Shown here one piece after another: positions 44,697 through 53,921 of a stretch of 64,000 bases of DNA (the stretch's first letter is position 1; each line of letters begins with the position of its first letter). Below the pieces are notes generated by a model. That model had not been told where the DNA came from and did not search any database. It saw only the letters and a list, made by a program, of their open reading frames with translations. The stretch lies in contig NZ_CAJURG010000001.1 in assembly GCF_910588715.1 (NCBI RefSeq), forward strand, positions 878,174-942,173. The letters run 5' to 3'. Origin of the DNA: an uncultured Clostridium sp. Its GTDB lineage: Bacteria > Bacillota > Clostridia > Clostridiales > Clostridiaceae. Made by a program: the position numbers and the translations under genes.

Positions 44697-45456
44697 CTCG
44701 TTGGTCACCTCCAAGAAGAGTAACAACTTCGATTATTTTATCAAAAAACTCTTTTCTAGTATCATTTCCTCTAATTAACTCATTAAAAATTTTACCATCT
44801 TTAATAAATAAAATTCTACTTGCATAACTTGCTGTAAAAGCATCGTGAGTTACCATCATAATAGTTGCACTTAATTCTTTATTTAAATGTTCTAAGCTTT
44901 CAAGAAGCATTTTTGATGATTTTGAATCTAATGCTCCTGTTGGTTCATCAGCTAAAACTAATGACGGATTTGTTATTATCGCTCTTGCACATGCAACTCT
45001 TTGTTTTTGACCACCAGATACTTCATAAGGATATTTATTTAAGATTTCTATAATTCCAAGCTTATCTGCAATTTTCTTAACTCTGCTGTCAATTTCCTTA
45101 TGATTAACTCTTGAAATAGTTAATGCTAATGCTATATTCTCATAACAAGTTAATGTATCTAAAAGATTGAAGTCTTGAAATATAAATCCTAACTCTTCTC
45201 TTCTAAATTTGGCTATCTTTTTAGAGTTTAATTTTGTAATGTCATTATTATTTATAAAAATATGACCACTACTTACTTTATCAATTGTTGAAATACAATT
45301 TAACAACGTAGTTTTACCACTTCCTGAAGCTCCCATTACCCCAATAAATTCTCCCTCTTCAACAGTAAAACTAATGTTATTAATTGCCTTTGTTATATTG
45401 CTTTTATTTCCATAATATTTCTCTATACTACTTACCTTTAAAACTTCATTTTCCAT
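44686..45456 (-). CDS. ABC transporter ATPase (BceA-like)
   Basis: A 256-residue ATPase of the MacB/BceA type: Walker A GASGSGKTT (about 41-49), signature SGGQKQR, Walker B LADEPTGALD and His switch MMVTHD. It drives the BceB-like permease encoded by the overlapping downstream gene. The pair plus nearby two-component system forms a complete Bce module for antimicrobial-peptide resistance. SD GGAGGC. Confidence 0.93.
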   Translation of the reverse strand: MENEVLKVSSIEKYYGNKSNITKAINNISFTVEEGEFIGVMGASGSGKTTLLNCISTIDKVSSGHIFINNNDITKLNSKKIAKFRREELGFIFQDFNLLDTLTCYENIALALTISRVNHKEIDSRVKKIADKLGIIEILNKYPYEVSGGQKQRVACARAIITNPSLVLADEPTGALDSKSSKMLLESLEHLNKELSATIMMVTHDAFTASYASRILFIKDGKIFNELIRGNDTRKEFFDKIIEVVTLLGGDQRDVF

Positions 45457-45636
45457 ATATAGCCTCCAAAATTATTTATATCTTATATTTCTAAAGCGCT
45501 TCTTGATATATTTAAATTTTACAACCACTATTTCTTACTATCCATAGAACTATATAACATAAACCTTACATTTTTGTTAGATTAATTGTATAATTATTTT
45601 TAAAAGATAATAATTTTCTAATAAGAGGTGAAACAC

Positions 45637-46038
45637 ATGAAAAAACTATTTAACTTATCATTTTTTTATCTAATTTTAGGACTAGCATTAGGTGTATTTT
45701 TTAGAGAGTTTACTAAATTTAATAACTTTACTGGTATTACAAAATTAAGTTCAGCTCATACACATACTTTAGTTTTGGGATTTATTTTTTTCCTAATTCT
45801 AATTATTTTAGAAAAACTATTTAATATCTCAACTGCTAAATACTTTATTGGTTGGCTTATAACTTATAACATTGGTTTAGTATCTTTAATTTCTACTTTA
45901 GTTGCACGTGGAATATTAGAAGTATTAAATAAAGATTTTATAGGTCTTCCTCATATTGCAGGGACTGCACATACCATTTTAGGTATATCTCTTATTTGGT
46001 TTATGATACTATTAAAAAAATCACTTTTTACTAAATAA
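45637..46038 (+). CDS. DUF2871 membrane protein
   Basis: A 133-residue membrane protein with four helices and conserved His motifs SSAHTHTLVLGF and PHIAGTAHTILG, as in DUF2871. The paired His suggest heme or metal binding, but no function is known. The frame begins at GTG inside the SD AAGAGGTG; the ATG at 45637 is preferred. It is the only plus-strand gene in the Bce block, divergent from bceA and convergent with the kinase. Confidence 0.85.
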   Translation: MKKLFNLSFFYLILGLALGVFFREFTKFNNFTGITKLSSAHTHTLVLGFIFFLILIILEKLFNISTAKYFIGWLITYNIGLVSLISTLVARGILEVLNKDFIGLPHIAGTAHTILGISLIWFMILLKKSLFTK

Positions 46039-46045
46039 AAAATAT

Positions 46046-46084
46046 TTAACCCATAACAACTAATAATTATTTGTTATGGGTTAA
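46046..46084. terminator. Terminator of the DUF2871 gene
   Basis: Perfect 14-bp stem TTAACCCATAACAA and complement with an 11-nt loop, immediately after the stop codon. Confidence 0.85.
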
Positions 46085-46183
46085 TTTATCTTTAAGACTT
46101 ATTTCTTTTAAACTATTCTTTTCTTTAAATATTATAATATATTTTTGTCCCTTCTTTTTAATAAAGTTATTCTAGTTTTAATA

Positions 46184-47194
46184 TTAAAATTTCACCATAT
46201 CATTTATAGGAAATAATATAGAAACTTCTGTTCCTTCTCCTTCTTTTGATTTAATGCTTATTCCCAATCCTAATTTATCACAAAGCTTTTTGCACAAATA
46301 CAATCCCATTCCAGTTGATTTTCCAAATTTTCTTCCATTTTCACCTGTATATCCTTTTTCAAAAGCCTTAAATATACACTTTTTATCCATTCCAATTCCA
46401 TTATCACAAACCTTTAAAAGAATATCATTTCCTACAGTTTCACTATATATTTTTAAAACACTTTCTTTTTTATCCATATATTTAATACTGTTACTTATAA
46501 TTTGATGCAATATAAATTCAATCCACTTGCCATCACAATAAACTATCTTTTCTATATCTTTAATATCAACCTTAATCCCCTTTGCTATCAAAATATTAGC
46601 ATTTTTTCTAATTACAGAATTAATAGAACTCTTTAAATTAATTTCCTTAATTAAATAATCTTTTTCTACTGCATTACTTCTTGCATAAAATAAAACTTGT
46701 TCTATATAGTTTTCTACCTTTAATATTTCCTCTTCAATACTTTCAGTAACCTTATTTTCATTATTTTCTATTAAAAGCCTACAAGTAGCTATAGGAGTTT
46801 TTATTTCATGAACCCATAATTCTATATACTCTTTATACTCAGTAACATTTCTTATTGCTTCACCTATATCATCCTTCATAGATTTTGTTGATTTTTCTAT
46901 AATTTCATTTAAAATTTTATCTTCTAAAAAATCTTCTGAACTAGTAACATCACTAATAAAATACTTCTTATCTAATTCATATAACTTTTTTAATAAAATA
47001 TTATAACGCTTACTTTTTCTTAAATAATCATAAATAAAAAAAGATACATTAGATAAAAAATTAAAAATACATACTAAAAATATTGCATATGAAGATACAT
47101 TAAGCCCATTTAACAAATAAGATGTAACAATCAAAACAAATAAATTAATTATTATAAATATAGCTTTTTCCTTAAAATATTCTACAAATGTCAT
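46184..47194 (-). CDS. Intramembrane-sensing histidine kinase (BceS-like)
   Basis: A 336-residue kinase with two close N-terminal membrane helices (about 12-30 and 36-56) and almost no extracellular loop, typical of BceS-type kinases that sense through the partner transporter. The phospho-acceptor His is in WVHEIKTP; N, G1 (DNGIGM) and G2 (GKSTGMGLYL) boxes are present. Its ATG overlaps the response-regulator stop codon (ATGA), implying coupled translation. Confidence 0.92.
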   Translation of the reverse strand: MTFVEYFKEKAIFIIINLFVLIVTSYLLNGLNVSSYAIFLVCIFNFLSNVSFFIYDYLRKSKRYNILLKKLYELDKKYFISDVTSSEDFLEDKILNEIIEKSTKSMKDDIGEAIRNVTEYKEYIELWVHEIKTPIATCRLLIENNENKVTESIEEEILKVENYIEQVLFYARSNAVEKDYLIKEINLKSSINSVIRKNANILIAKGIKVDIKDIEKIVYCDGKWIEFILHQIISNSIKYMDKKESVLKIYSETVGNDILLKVCDNGIGMDKKCIFKAFEKGYTGENGRKFGKSTGMGLYLCKKLCDKLGLGISIKSKEGEGTEVSILFPINDMVKF

Positions 47195-47862
47195 ATTAAA
47201 ATATATCCCTGCCCCCTCTTAGTTTGAAGATAATCAATTGCTCCTATTTCCTCTAACTTTTTTCTTAACCTATTTATGTTAACAGTTAATGTATTATCAT
47301 CTACAAACTCATCATTTTGCCATAATAATTTCATTAATTCATTTCGCGATACAATTTTTTCTTTATTCTTAATTAAAGTATGAAGAATTTTGCTTTCATT
47401 TTTAGTTAACTCTAACTTATTATTATTAAACTCCATTTCGCTAGTAGACATATTATATTTAAGACCTTTAAATTCAAAAATTTCTAATGATATATTTTGA
47501 TAAGTTCTTCTAAGGAGTGATGAAATTCTAGCTAATAGAATTTGAGTATTATACGGCTTAGTAACAAAATCATCTGCTCCTAGATTCATGCTCATAAGTT
47601 CATCTATTTCACTATTTCTACTTGTAACCACTATTATTGGAACATTAGACTTCTTTCTAATTTCTCTACAGATATAATATCCATCATAATACGGTAAATT
47701 AATATCTAATAAAATAATATTAGAATTTGATTTTAATGCAATTTCAACTATATTTTCAAAATCATTTGAACATTCTATTTCATAACCATATCTATTTAAA
47801 AACTCACTTAATTCTCTTCTTATTTTTTCTTCATCTTCTATAATAAAAACTTTATTATTCAT
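47191..47862 (-). CDS. OmpR-family response regulator (BceR-like)
   Basis: A 223-residue regulator: receiver domain with IIEDEEK, phospho-acceptor Asp in LLDINLP and KPY switch, then a winged-helix DNA-binding domain (residues about 125-220). It likely activates the BceAB-like transporter genes. The frame extends 16 codons upstream, but SD GAGGGGAT is correctly placed for the ATG at 47862. First gene of the regulator-kinase pair. Confidence 0.92.
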   Translation of the reverse strand: MNNKVFIIEDEEKIRRELSEFLNRYGYEIECSNDFENIVEIALKSNSNIILLDINLPYYDGYYICREIRKKSNVPIIVVTSRNSEIDELMSMNLGADDFVTKPYNTQILLARISSLLRRTYQNISLEIFEFKGLKYNMSTSEMEFNNNKLELTKNESKILHTLIKNKEKIVSRNELMKLLWQNDEFVDDNTLTVNINRLRKKLEEIGAIDYLQTKRGQGYILI

Positions 47863-48050
47863 TTTATATCCCCTCTCTTTATTCCTTTTAATTATATCCA
47901 TAATTTTCATAAAGACAACCTCCTGTTAATAAACTAAAATATATAAGGCTTCGCTATTAAACTTTACTAAATTTATGATTACAGATTATTAATTTTTTGT
48001 TACATTTTTTATTTTTTTCTTAAATATTACATGTTACCGATTTCAAGTTC

Positions 48051-48079
48051 TTGGAATATGTAATTAATAGTTGTATAAT
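48051..48079 (+). promoter_or_regulatory. Promoter of the LTA-synthase-like gene
   Basis: -35 TTGGAA (48051-48056), 17-nt spacer, -10 TATAAT (48074-48079), about 77 bp before the start codon. Confidence 0.75.
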
Positions 48080-48156
48080 TATTTTGATTTAACAATAACT
48101 TAACTTTTGTTTAAAAAATATTTAATACACAAATATAAATTACAGGAGGATTTTTT

Positions 48157-50307
48157 ATGAAATTTTCTTTTAAGGAGCAATCAAATCGCTCATTTTTGAA
48201 ATTTTTATTAGCTCCATTAATTATTAACCTTATTATTGAACTTTGTAGTAGAAGAAATTTAGGTAATACTTTTGGATATATCTTAGGATCTCCATTAGTA
48301 TTTTTATATAATTCATTAATTATATTATCTACACTATCTATTGTATTATTATTTAAAAGAAGAACCTTTTTATTTGCTTTAATAAGTACTATATGGTTAG
48401 GCTTTGGTGTAACTAATGGAATAATACTAAGTAATAGGGTAACCCCCTTTACTGCTACTGATTTAACTCTTGCTGATTTAGGACTTGGAATGATATCTAA
48501 ATATTTATCTCCATTTACTACTACACTTATAGCTATTCTTTTAGGTGTTGTAGTTTTAGGAATTATAGTACTATTTTTTAAAGGACCTAAATATAAAGAA
48601 AAACTTAATTATAAGAAAAATATATTAATCATTACATCAGTATGGGCTTTCCTTTTCCTTTCAACAAAAGTTGCTTTAGGATTTAATATAATTGCATCTT
48701 ATTTTGGTAATATTGCATTTGCTTATGAAGATTATGGATTTCCTTACTGTTTTTCTAATACTTTATTAAATACAGGTATTGATAAACCAAGAGATTATTC
48801 TGAAGAAAAAATAGCTTCTATTTCTGATTTAATTTCATCAAATAATCTAAATAATAAACTTGGAAATAATAATATTTTACTAGCTAGCAAAGATGGTGGA
48901 TTAAATAACGAAACAAACTCTGATAAACCAAATATAGTAATGGTTCAATTAGAATCATTCTTTGATCCAACATTAGTTAAGTATTTACAATTTTCTCAAG
49001 ATCCAGTACCTAACTTTAGAAAACTTAAAGAAAACTTTTCTTCTGGATATTTAACAGTTCCATCTGTTGGTGCTGGTACTGCAAATACAGAATTTGAAGT
49101 GTTAACTGGTATGAGCTTACAGTTCTTTGGGCCTGGAGAATATCCATATAAAACTATTCTTAAAGAAAGTACTGCTGAAAGTGTAAACTACGATTTAAAA
49201 GAATTAGGTTATTCAACTCATGCTATTCATAATAACAAAGGAACTTTTTATGGTAGAAACTCAGTATTTTCACAGTTAGGATTTGATACATTCACATCTT
49301 TAGAATACATGAATGTTGAAGAATATACTCCAAAGGATTGGGCAAAAGATTTTTACCTTACTGATGAAATTCTTAAATGTTTTAACTCTACTGAAGGTTC
49401 AGATTTTGTATATACAATTTCAGTACAAGCTCATGGTGATTATCCAAGTGAACCAATACTAGAAAACCCACAAATTAAAGTTAGTGGATTACCTGATGAA
49501 GCTACTACAAATTCTTTCACATATTATATAAATCAAGTTTATGAAGTTGACCAATTTATTGGAGAATTAGTGGAAACACTTTCTAATATTGATGAAGATA
49601 CTGTTTTAGTTTTATTTGGAGATCACTTACCAACATTAGGTTTTAAAGATGAGGATTTAGTTAATAACTCTATTTTCCAAACTGAATATGTTGTTTGGAG
49701 TAATTTTGATATGGAAAAAAATGATCAAGATTTAACAGCATATCAATTAACATCATCTGTATTAAATAGTGTAAATATAGATAATGGTGTCTTAACAAAA
49801 TATCATGATCAATTTAAAAATAATAGTGACTATTTAACAGATTTAAAATTATTACAATATGATATGTTATATGGTGAAAAATATATTTATAATGGTACTA
49901 ATCCATTTATAGCAACTGATTTAAAAATGGGAACTTATGATATTTCTATAACAGATGTCTATGAAGAAATTGTTACCCAAAACGAAACTGATATAAATGA
50001 AGAACCATCTATTGAAACTGAAAATACTGAAGAAAATATCTCTTCAGAAAATATTGAATCATTTGAAGAAACAAATAAATTACACACTAAAAACCTTGTT
50101 GTAAAAGGTATAAATTTTAATGAATTTAGTAAAATTTATATAAATGGTAAATATACTAAAACTGAATTTATAGATTCTAATACACTTGTAGTAAATGATA
50201 TAATATTAGAGCCTAACTCATCGATAGTTGTTATTCAACGTACTAGTGGTGGTGGTAAATTAAGCTCTACAAATGAATTTATTTATCCATGTGTAATTCA
50301 GGAATAA
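48157..50307 (+). CDS. Lipoteichoic-acid-synthase-family sulfatase with extra C-terminal beta domain
   Basis: A 716-residue protein: five membrane helices (to about residue 190), then an extracellular sulfatase-fold domain. Metal and catalytic residues are visible: Glu in QLESFFD (about 263), the nucleophile Thr in GAGTANTEFE (about 308), and GDH (about 489). LtaS polymerises glycerol phosphate from phosphatidylglycerol. Beyond the usual end, an acidic Glu/Asn linker (about 605-645) leads to a 65-residue beta-rich module like IPT/TIG domains. Several paralogues in clostridia transfer other phospho-groups, so exact product is uncertain. SD AGGAGG. Confidence 0.88.
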   Translation: MKFSFKEQSNRSFLKFLLAPLIINLIIELCSRRNLGNTFGYILGSPLVFLYNSLIILSTLSIVLLFKRRTFLFALISTIWLGFGVTNGIILSNRVTPFTATDLTLADLGLGMISKYLSPFTTTLIAILLGVVVLGIIVLFFKGPKYKEKLNYKKNILIITSVWAFLFLSTKVALGFNIIASYFGNIAFAYEDYGFPYCFSNTLLNTGIDKPRDYSEEKIASISDLISSNNLNNKLGNNNILLASKDGGLNNETNSDKPNIVMVQLESFFDPTLVKYLQFSQDPVPNFRKLKENFSSGYLTVPSVGAGTANTEFEVLTGMSLQFFGPGEYPYKTILKESTAESVNYDLKELGYSTHAIHNNKGTFYGRNSVFSQLGFDTFTSLEYMNVEEYTPKDWAKDFYLTDEILKCFNSTEGSDFVYTISVQAHGDYPSEPILENPQIKVSGLPDEATTNSFTYYINQVYEVDQFIGELVETLSNIDEDTVLVLFGDHLPTLGFKDEDLVNNSIFQTEYVVWSNFDMEKNDQDLTAYQLTSSVLNSVNIDNGVLTKYHDQFKNNSDYLTDLKLLQYDMLYGEKYIYNGTNPFIATDLKMGTYDISITDVYEEIVTQNETDINEEPSIETENTEENISSENIESFEETNKLHTKNLVVKGINFNEFSKIYINGKYTKTEFIDSNTLVVNDIILEPNSSIVVIQRTSGGGKLSSTNEFIYPCVIQE

Positions 50308-50342
50308 GTTGATAATAAAAGTTAATTTTAAAAATTTCATAT

Positions 50343-50379
50343 AAAAAATAGATAGGATATAAATTCCTATCTATTTTTT
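50343..50379. terminator. Bidirectional terminator
   Basis: Perfect 15-bp stem AAAAAATAGATAGGA and complement with a 7-nt loop; it overlaps the stop codon of rluF. Confidence 0.9.
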
Positions 50380-51066
50380 ATATGAGGCTAATTCTTTTAA
50401 TTTTTCAACCTCTTCAAAAGTAAGATTTCTCCATTTTCCATACTCTATATTATCTAATTTTATATTCATTATTCTAACTCTCTCTAATTTTACTACATTA
50501 TATCCAAAAGCTTTAGTCATTCTTCTTATTTGCTTATTAAGTCCTTGTGTTAAAACTATATTAAAAGTATCATCACTTATTTTATATACTCTGCACTTTC
50601 TTGTTATTGCATAGCCTATATCTACTCCATTTTCCATATTATTAATAAACTCATCATCAATTACTTTATCAACAGTCACTATGTATTCTTTTTCATGTAA
50701 ATTATCCGCTTCTAATATCTTATTTGATAATATTCCATCGTTTGTCATTATTATTAATCCTTGAGAATTTTTATCTAATCTCCCAACAGGAAATATATAT
50801 TGACCATAATTCATATAATCTATTATATTATTTTCTACACTTTCTGCTGCTGTGCAAGTTATACCTATTGGTTTATTTAAAGCTATGTATATTCTTTCTT
50901 TTTCCCTTACTCTTTCTCCATCTAATAATATTTCATCACACTCTTCTACCCATTGTCCCTTTTCACATAAAACACCATTTACAATAACTCTTTTCTCTTC
51001 AATTAATCTATTAGTTTCCCTTCTTGAACAAATTCCCAAATTACTAAAATATTTATTTATTCTCAT
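50371..51066 (-). CDS. rluF: 23S rRNA pseudouridine synthase, RluF-like
   Basis: A 231-residue RsuA/RluB-family synthase: N-terminal S4 RNA-binding domain (about 1-60) and catalytic domain with the Asp in GRLDKNSQG and the late motif GLNKQIRRM. The NIIDYMNYG and family length fit RluF, which modifies 23S rRNA near position 2604, but RluB/RluE cannot be excluded. Spacing to the SD (GGAAGGAT) is long, about eleven bases. Confidence 0.85.
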   Translation of the reverse strand: MRINKYFSNLGICSRRETNRLIEEKRVIVNGVLCEKGQWVEECDEILLDGERVREKERIYIALNKPIGITCTAAESVENNIIDYMNYGQYIFPVGRLDKNSQGLIIMTNDGILSNKILEADNLHEKEYIVTVDKVIDDEFINNMENGVDIGYAITRKCRVYKISDDTFNIVLTQGLNKQIRRMTKAFGYNVVKLERVRIMNIKLDNIEYGKWRNLTFEEVEKLKELASYKK

Positions 51067-51163
51067 TTAAAATTTTTATCCTTCCCTAATTAATTTTAAT
51101 ATTATAAAGATATTTTAAATTAATAATTTATTATACTTCTATTAAACCCAAAATTACAAATAA

Positions 51164-51189
51164 AAAAAGTCAGATAAAATCCGACTTTA
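51164..51189 (-). terminator. Terminator of the CDF transporter gene
   Basis: Hairpin AAAGTCAGAT / ATCCGACTTT with one mismatch and a short loop, followed by TTTTTTATTTG on the minus strand. Confidence 0.75.
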
Positions 51190-51197
51190 AAATAAGC

Positions 51198-52070
51198 TTA
51201 ATTTTTATAAGGTTCTGTATGAATATTTATTTCTTTAATATAATTTAAATTAGAAATTATACTTTTTTCTAATTCATCTGCAATATCATGAGCTTCTTCT
51301 AAAGTTTTATCATTATCAATTAAAATACTCATATCAACATAAGCAACTGAACCATACTTTCTAGACTTAAAATCCTTTATCCCATATATATTATCACTTT
51401 TACTTACTAATGCTTCAATTTCACTAATATCCTGCTTACTAATAGAACTATCCATTAATTCATCACAAGATGATTTTAATATATCTACTCCTACCTTTAC
51501 AACAACTATAGCTACTATTATTGATGCAATGGGATCTAATATTTTAAATCCAAGCATTGCACCTCCAATACCAATAAATGCAGCTATTGAAGAAAGTGCA
51601 TCTGATCTATGATGCCATGCATCTGCCTTTAATGATGATGAATTAATTTTCTTTGCTACTCTTATTGTAATTTGATATTGATACTCCTTAATTCCTATTG
51701 AAATAATTGCTACAATAAGAGGTAAAGCATTAGGAACTAATATATTATTTATATTAAATAACTCTTTGACACCATCATATCCTATTTTTATGGCTACAAT
51801 AATAAGTACTGAAGATAATATAAAAGAAACTAAACTTTCAGCTTTTTCATGACCATATTGATGCTCCTCATCTCTTGGCTTTCTTGAAATTTTATTTCCA
51901 ATAAGAATTCCAATAGAAGTTATAATATCTGATGCTGAATGTAATCCATCAGATATTATTGCTGTAGAATTTCCTAAAAGCCCTGCTAATATTTTTAATA
52001 TAGTTAATACTACATTAAGTAAAATTGATATTAATGTTACCTTATTCGATTCGTCATATCTATGTTTCAC
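51198..52070 (-). CDS. Cation diffusion facilitator (CDF) metal exporter
   Basis: A 290-residue CDF protein with six membrane helices and a cytoplasmic C-terminal ferredoxin-like domain. Metal-site motifs are SDGLHSASD in helix II and HHRSDALSS in helix V, the arrangement D..D / H..D. The HxxxD with DxxxD/D pattern is compatible with Zn, Mn or Fe efflux; the metal is not certain. It starts with GTG behind SD AGGAGTG. Its promoter carries two ATTATCA..TGATAAT palindromes, also seen before asrA. Confidence 0.92.
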   Translation of the reverse strand: MKHRYDESNKVTLISILLNVVLTILKILAGLLGNSTAIISDGLHSASDIITSIGILIGNKISRKPRDEEHQYGHEKAESLVSFILSSVLIIVAIKIGYDGVKELFNINNILVPNALPLIVAIISIGIKEYQYQITIRVAKKINSSSLKADAWHHRSDALSSIAAFIGIGGAMLGFKILDPIASIIVAIVVVKVGVDILKSSCDELMDSSISKQDISEIEALVSKSDNIYGIKDFKSRKYGSVAYVDMSILIDNDKTLEEAHDIADELEKSIISNLNYIKEINIHTEPYKN

Positions 52071-52082
52071 AATACCACTCCT

Positions 52083-52166
52083 ATTATCATTTGATAATTT
52101 TATTATATGTTTATAACTAATATGTGTACTTATTTTATGGTATTATCAGTTATATCATTTGATAAT
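52083..52166 (-). promoter_or_regulatory. CDF promoter with two ATTATCA-TT-TGATAAT palindromes
   Basis: A perfect 16-bp palindrome ATTATCATTTGATAAT lies at 52083-52098, 13 bp before the start codon; a variant (ATATCATTTGATAAT, 52152-52166) lies 70 bp upstream, and an additional half-site ATTATCA at 52142-52148. A minus-strand -10 TATAAT is at 52102-52107, so the sites bracket the promoter. Confidence 0.6.
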
Positions 52167-52190
52167 GAATTTAAATTATAAAAATAAAAA

Positions 52191-52260
52191 ATAAGTAGAT
52201 TATTTTAGAATTATGACTATTTACCTTAAAACAAGCTAAATTCTATTAATATCTACTTAT
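52191..52260 (-). terminator. Probable terminator of the asr-nar operon
   Basis: ATAAGTAGAT (52191-52200) and its exact complement (52251-52260) bracket a 50-nt loop, flanked by A- and T-runs. The loop is long, so confidence is moderate. Confidence 0.5.
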
Positions 52261-52273
52261 TTTTTTATTTATA

Positions 52274-53497
52274 TTAATATACAAATTCTAAATTTTCTTT
52301 TTCATTAAAGAAATCAGAATAATCTATATCAAATATTGATTTTTTAACTTTTCTTATATCAATATTTTCTTTTATAAGTTGTGTTAATACTCCCACATAA
52401 GATAAATCACCTTGAACTATAGCACCATATATTATTCCATCTTTATGAATTATCTTTTTGTAGTCTTTTCCTTTTACTTGCGTTTCTTCTGTATAACTAT
52501 CATCTGGCTTATTTACTAATCCTAAAGACATTGTTGCAACTCCACAAAAGTTCATGGTGTTTTTACTTCCAAAAAAGTCATTCATATAAACTTCTTTACC
52601 TAACATATTATTTGCTGCAATAATTCCTTCTTTAACGGCAGTAGGCCATATAGGATTTCTTCCTGTTATATCTCCAGCTCCATAAACATCCTTTATATTT
52701 GTTTCACCTTTTGAATTAATTATAAGACCAAATTTATCACATTCTATACCACTATCTTTTAAAAATTCTATATTTGCTCTGACACCTGTACATGCTATTA
52801 TTAATTCACAAGGCACTTCTTCTCCAGTATTTAATTTTATTGAAACTGGATTATTATTATCATCTACTATAACTTTTTCAGCTCTTACTCCAAATTTAAA
52901 ATTTACTCCTTCTTCTTTTAATCTATCCTGATAAACTTCTGCAGAGTAATTATCTAATTGAAGTGGTAGTATTCTATCTCCCATTTCAATTAAAGTCATA
53001 TTTATATCATAACCTAAAAGACCTGCTAATACATCAACGCCAACTAATCCTGCTCCTAAAATAGCAACATTTTTAACCTTAGTAGCTTCTTCTTTAATTT
53101 TTATTGCATCATCTAAATTTCTAAGTCCAACTATATTGTTTGCTGTTCTTAAATTTTCTATTGGCGGTAAAAATGATGATGAACCAGCAGCTAACAAAAC
53201 TTTATCATAATTTAAGTCTTCTCCATTTGATAATTTTAATTTTTTTACACTAGTATCTATTCCTGTTACTTCTACTCCTTTTATCCACTTTATTTTATAA
53301 TCTTCAAAAAAGTTTGCTGGAGTAAAATCTAAAGCTTTTATTTTTCTTCTTCCATCTAAGAAATGATGAAGTATGCATCTTGAATAAACGTATTCATCTT
53401 TAGAGACTAATATTATTTCTATACCTTTATCATTTTCACGCAAAGTTTTTGCTGCATTAATTCCAGATGCAGATGCTCCTACTATAACATATACCAT
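52274..53497 (-). CDS. FAD/NAD(P)-dependent oxidoreductase of the nitrate reductase system
   Basis: A 407-residue flavoprotein of the NADH-nitrite/rubredoxin reductase type: N-terminal FAD loop VIVGASASGINAA, NAD(P) loop ILGAGLVGVD (about 150) and the GD(I) motif YGAGDITG. It should pass electrons from NAD(P)H to the ferredoxin or nitrate reductase encoded upstream. The longest frame starts 14 codons earlier, but the ATG at 53497 overlaps the ferredoxin stop codon (TAATG) and has an SD (GGAGGTGGAAG). Confidence 0.88.
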   Translation of the reverse strand: MVYVIVGASASGINAAKTLRENDKGIEIILVSKDEYVYSRCILHHFLDGRRKIKALDFTPANFFEDYKIKWIKGVEVTGIDTSVKKLKLSNGEDLNYDKVLLAAGSSSFLPPIENLRTANNIVGLRNLDDAIKIKEEATKVKNVAILGAGLVGVDVLAGLLGYDINMTLIEMGDRILPLQLDNYSAEVYQDRLKEEGVNFKFGVRAEKVIVDDNNNPVSIKLNTGEEVPCELIIACTGVRANIEFLKDSGIECDKFGLIINSKGETNIKDVYGAGDITGRNPIWPTAVKEGIIAANNMLGKEVYMNDFFGSKNTMNFCGVATMSLGLVNKPDDSYTEETQVKGKDYKKIIHKDGIIYGAIVQGDLSYVGVLTQLIKENIDIRKVKKSIFDIDYSDFFNEKENLEFVY

Positions 53498-53910
53498 TAT
53501 TCTTCCACCTCCTCTAAAGTTAATGCATTCATTGGACATTTATCTACACATTGAGGAAAATTTTGTTCTGTTGATATACACATATCACATTTCATAACCT
53601 CTCTATTAGTTTGATAATCCATTTTTAAAACTCCATAAGGACATGCCATTATACACATGTAACAAGTTGCACATCTACTTTTATCATAAAGCACATACTT
53701 ACTTTCATTATCCCTACTCATTGCTCCAGTTGGACATGCATAAACACATTCTGGTCTAGTACAATGTCTACAATAAATTGGTACAAATCTTCCTTCACTA
53801 TTAATAACTATCCTTCCTCTTGTATCTCTTGAACCATGAGACACCTTACAAGCAGTTGTACAAGTCAAACAGCCAATACATTTTTTTCTATCTATTTTTA
53901 TTCTTTTCAT
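53497..53910 (-). CDS. Four-cluster ferredoxin-like electron-transfer subunit
   Basis: A 137-residue iron-sulfur protein with sixteen-Cys pattern for four [4Fe-4S] clusters: CIGCLTCTTAC, CRHCTRPECVYAC, CATCYMCIMAC and CDMCISTEQ..C...C. It resembles the HydN/DmsB type beta subunits. It lies between the nitrate reductase gene (11-bp gap) and the flavoprotein gene (overlapping), so it probably bridges the two. SD AGGAGAT. Confidence 0.9.
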   Translation of the reverse strand: MKRIKIDRKKCIGCLTCTTACKVSHGSRDTRGRIVINSEGRFVPIYCRHCTRPECVYACPTGAMSRDNESKYVLYDKSRCATCYMCIMACPYGVLKMDYQTNREVMKCDMCISTEQNFPQCVDKCPMNALTLEEVEE

Positions 53911-53921
53911 AGAAATATCTC

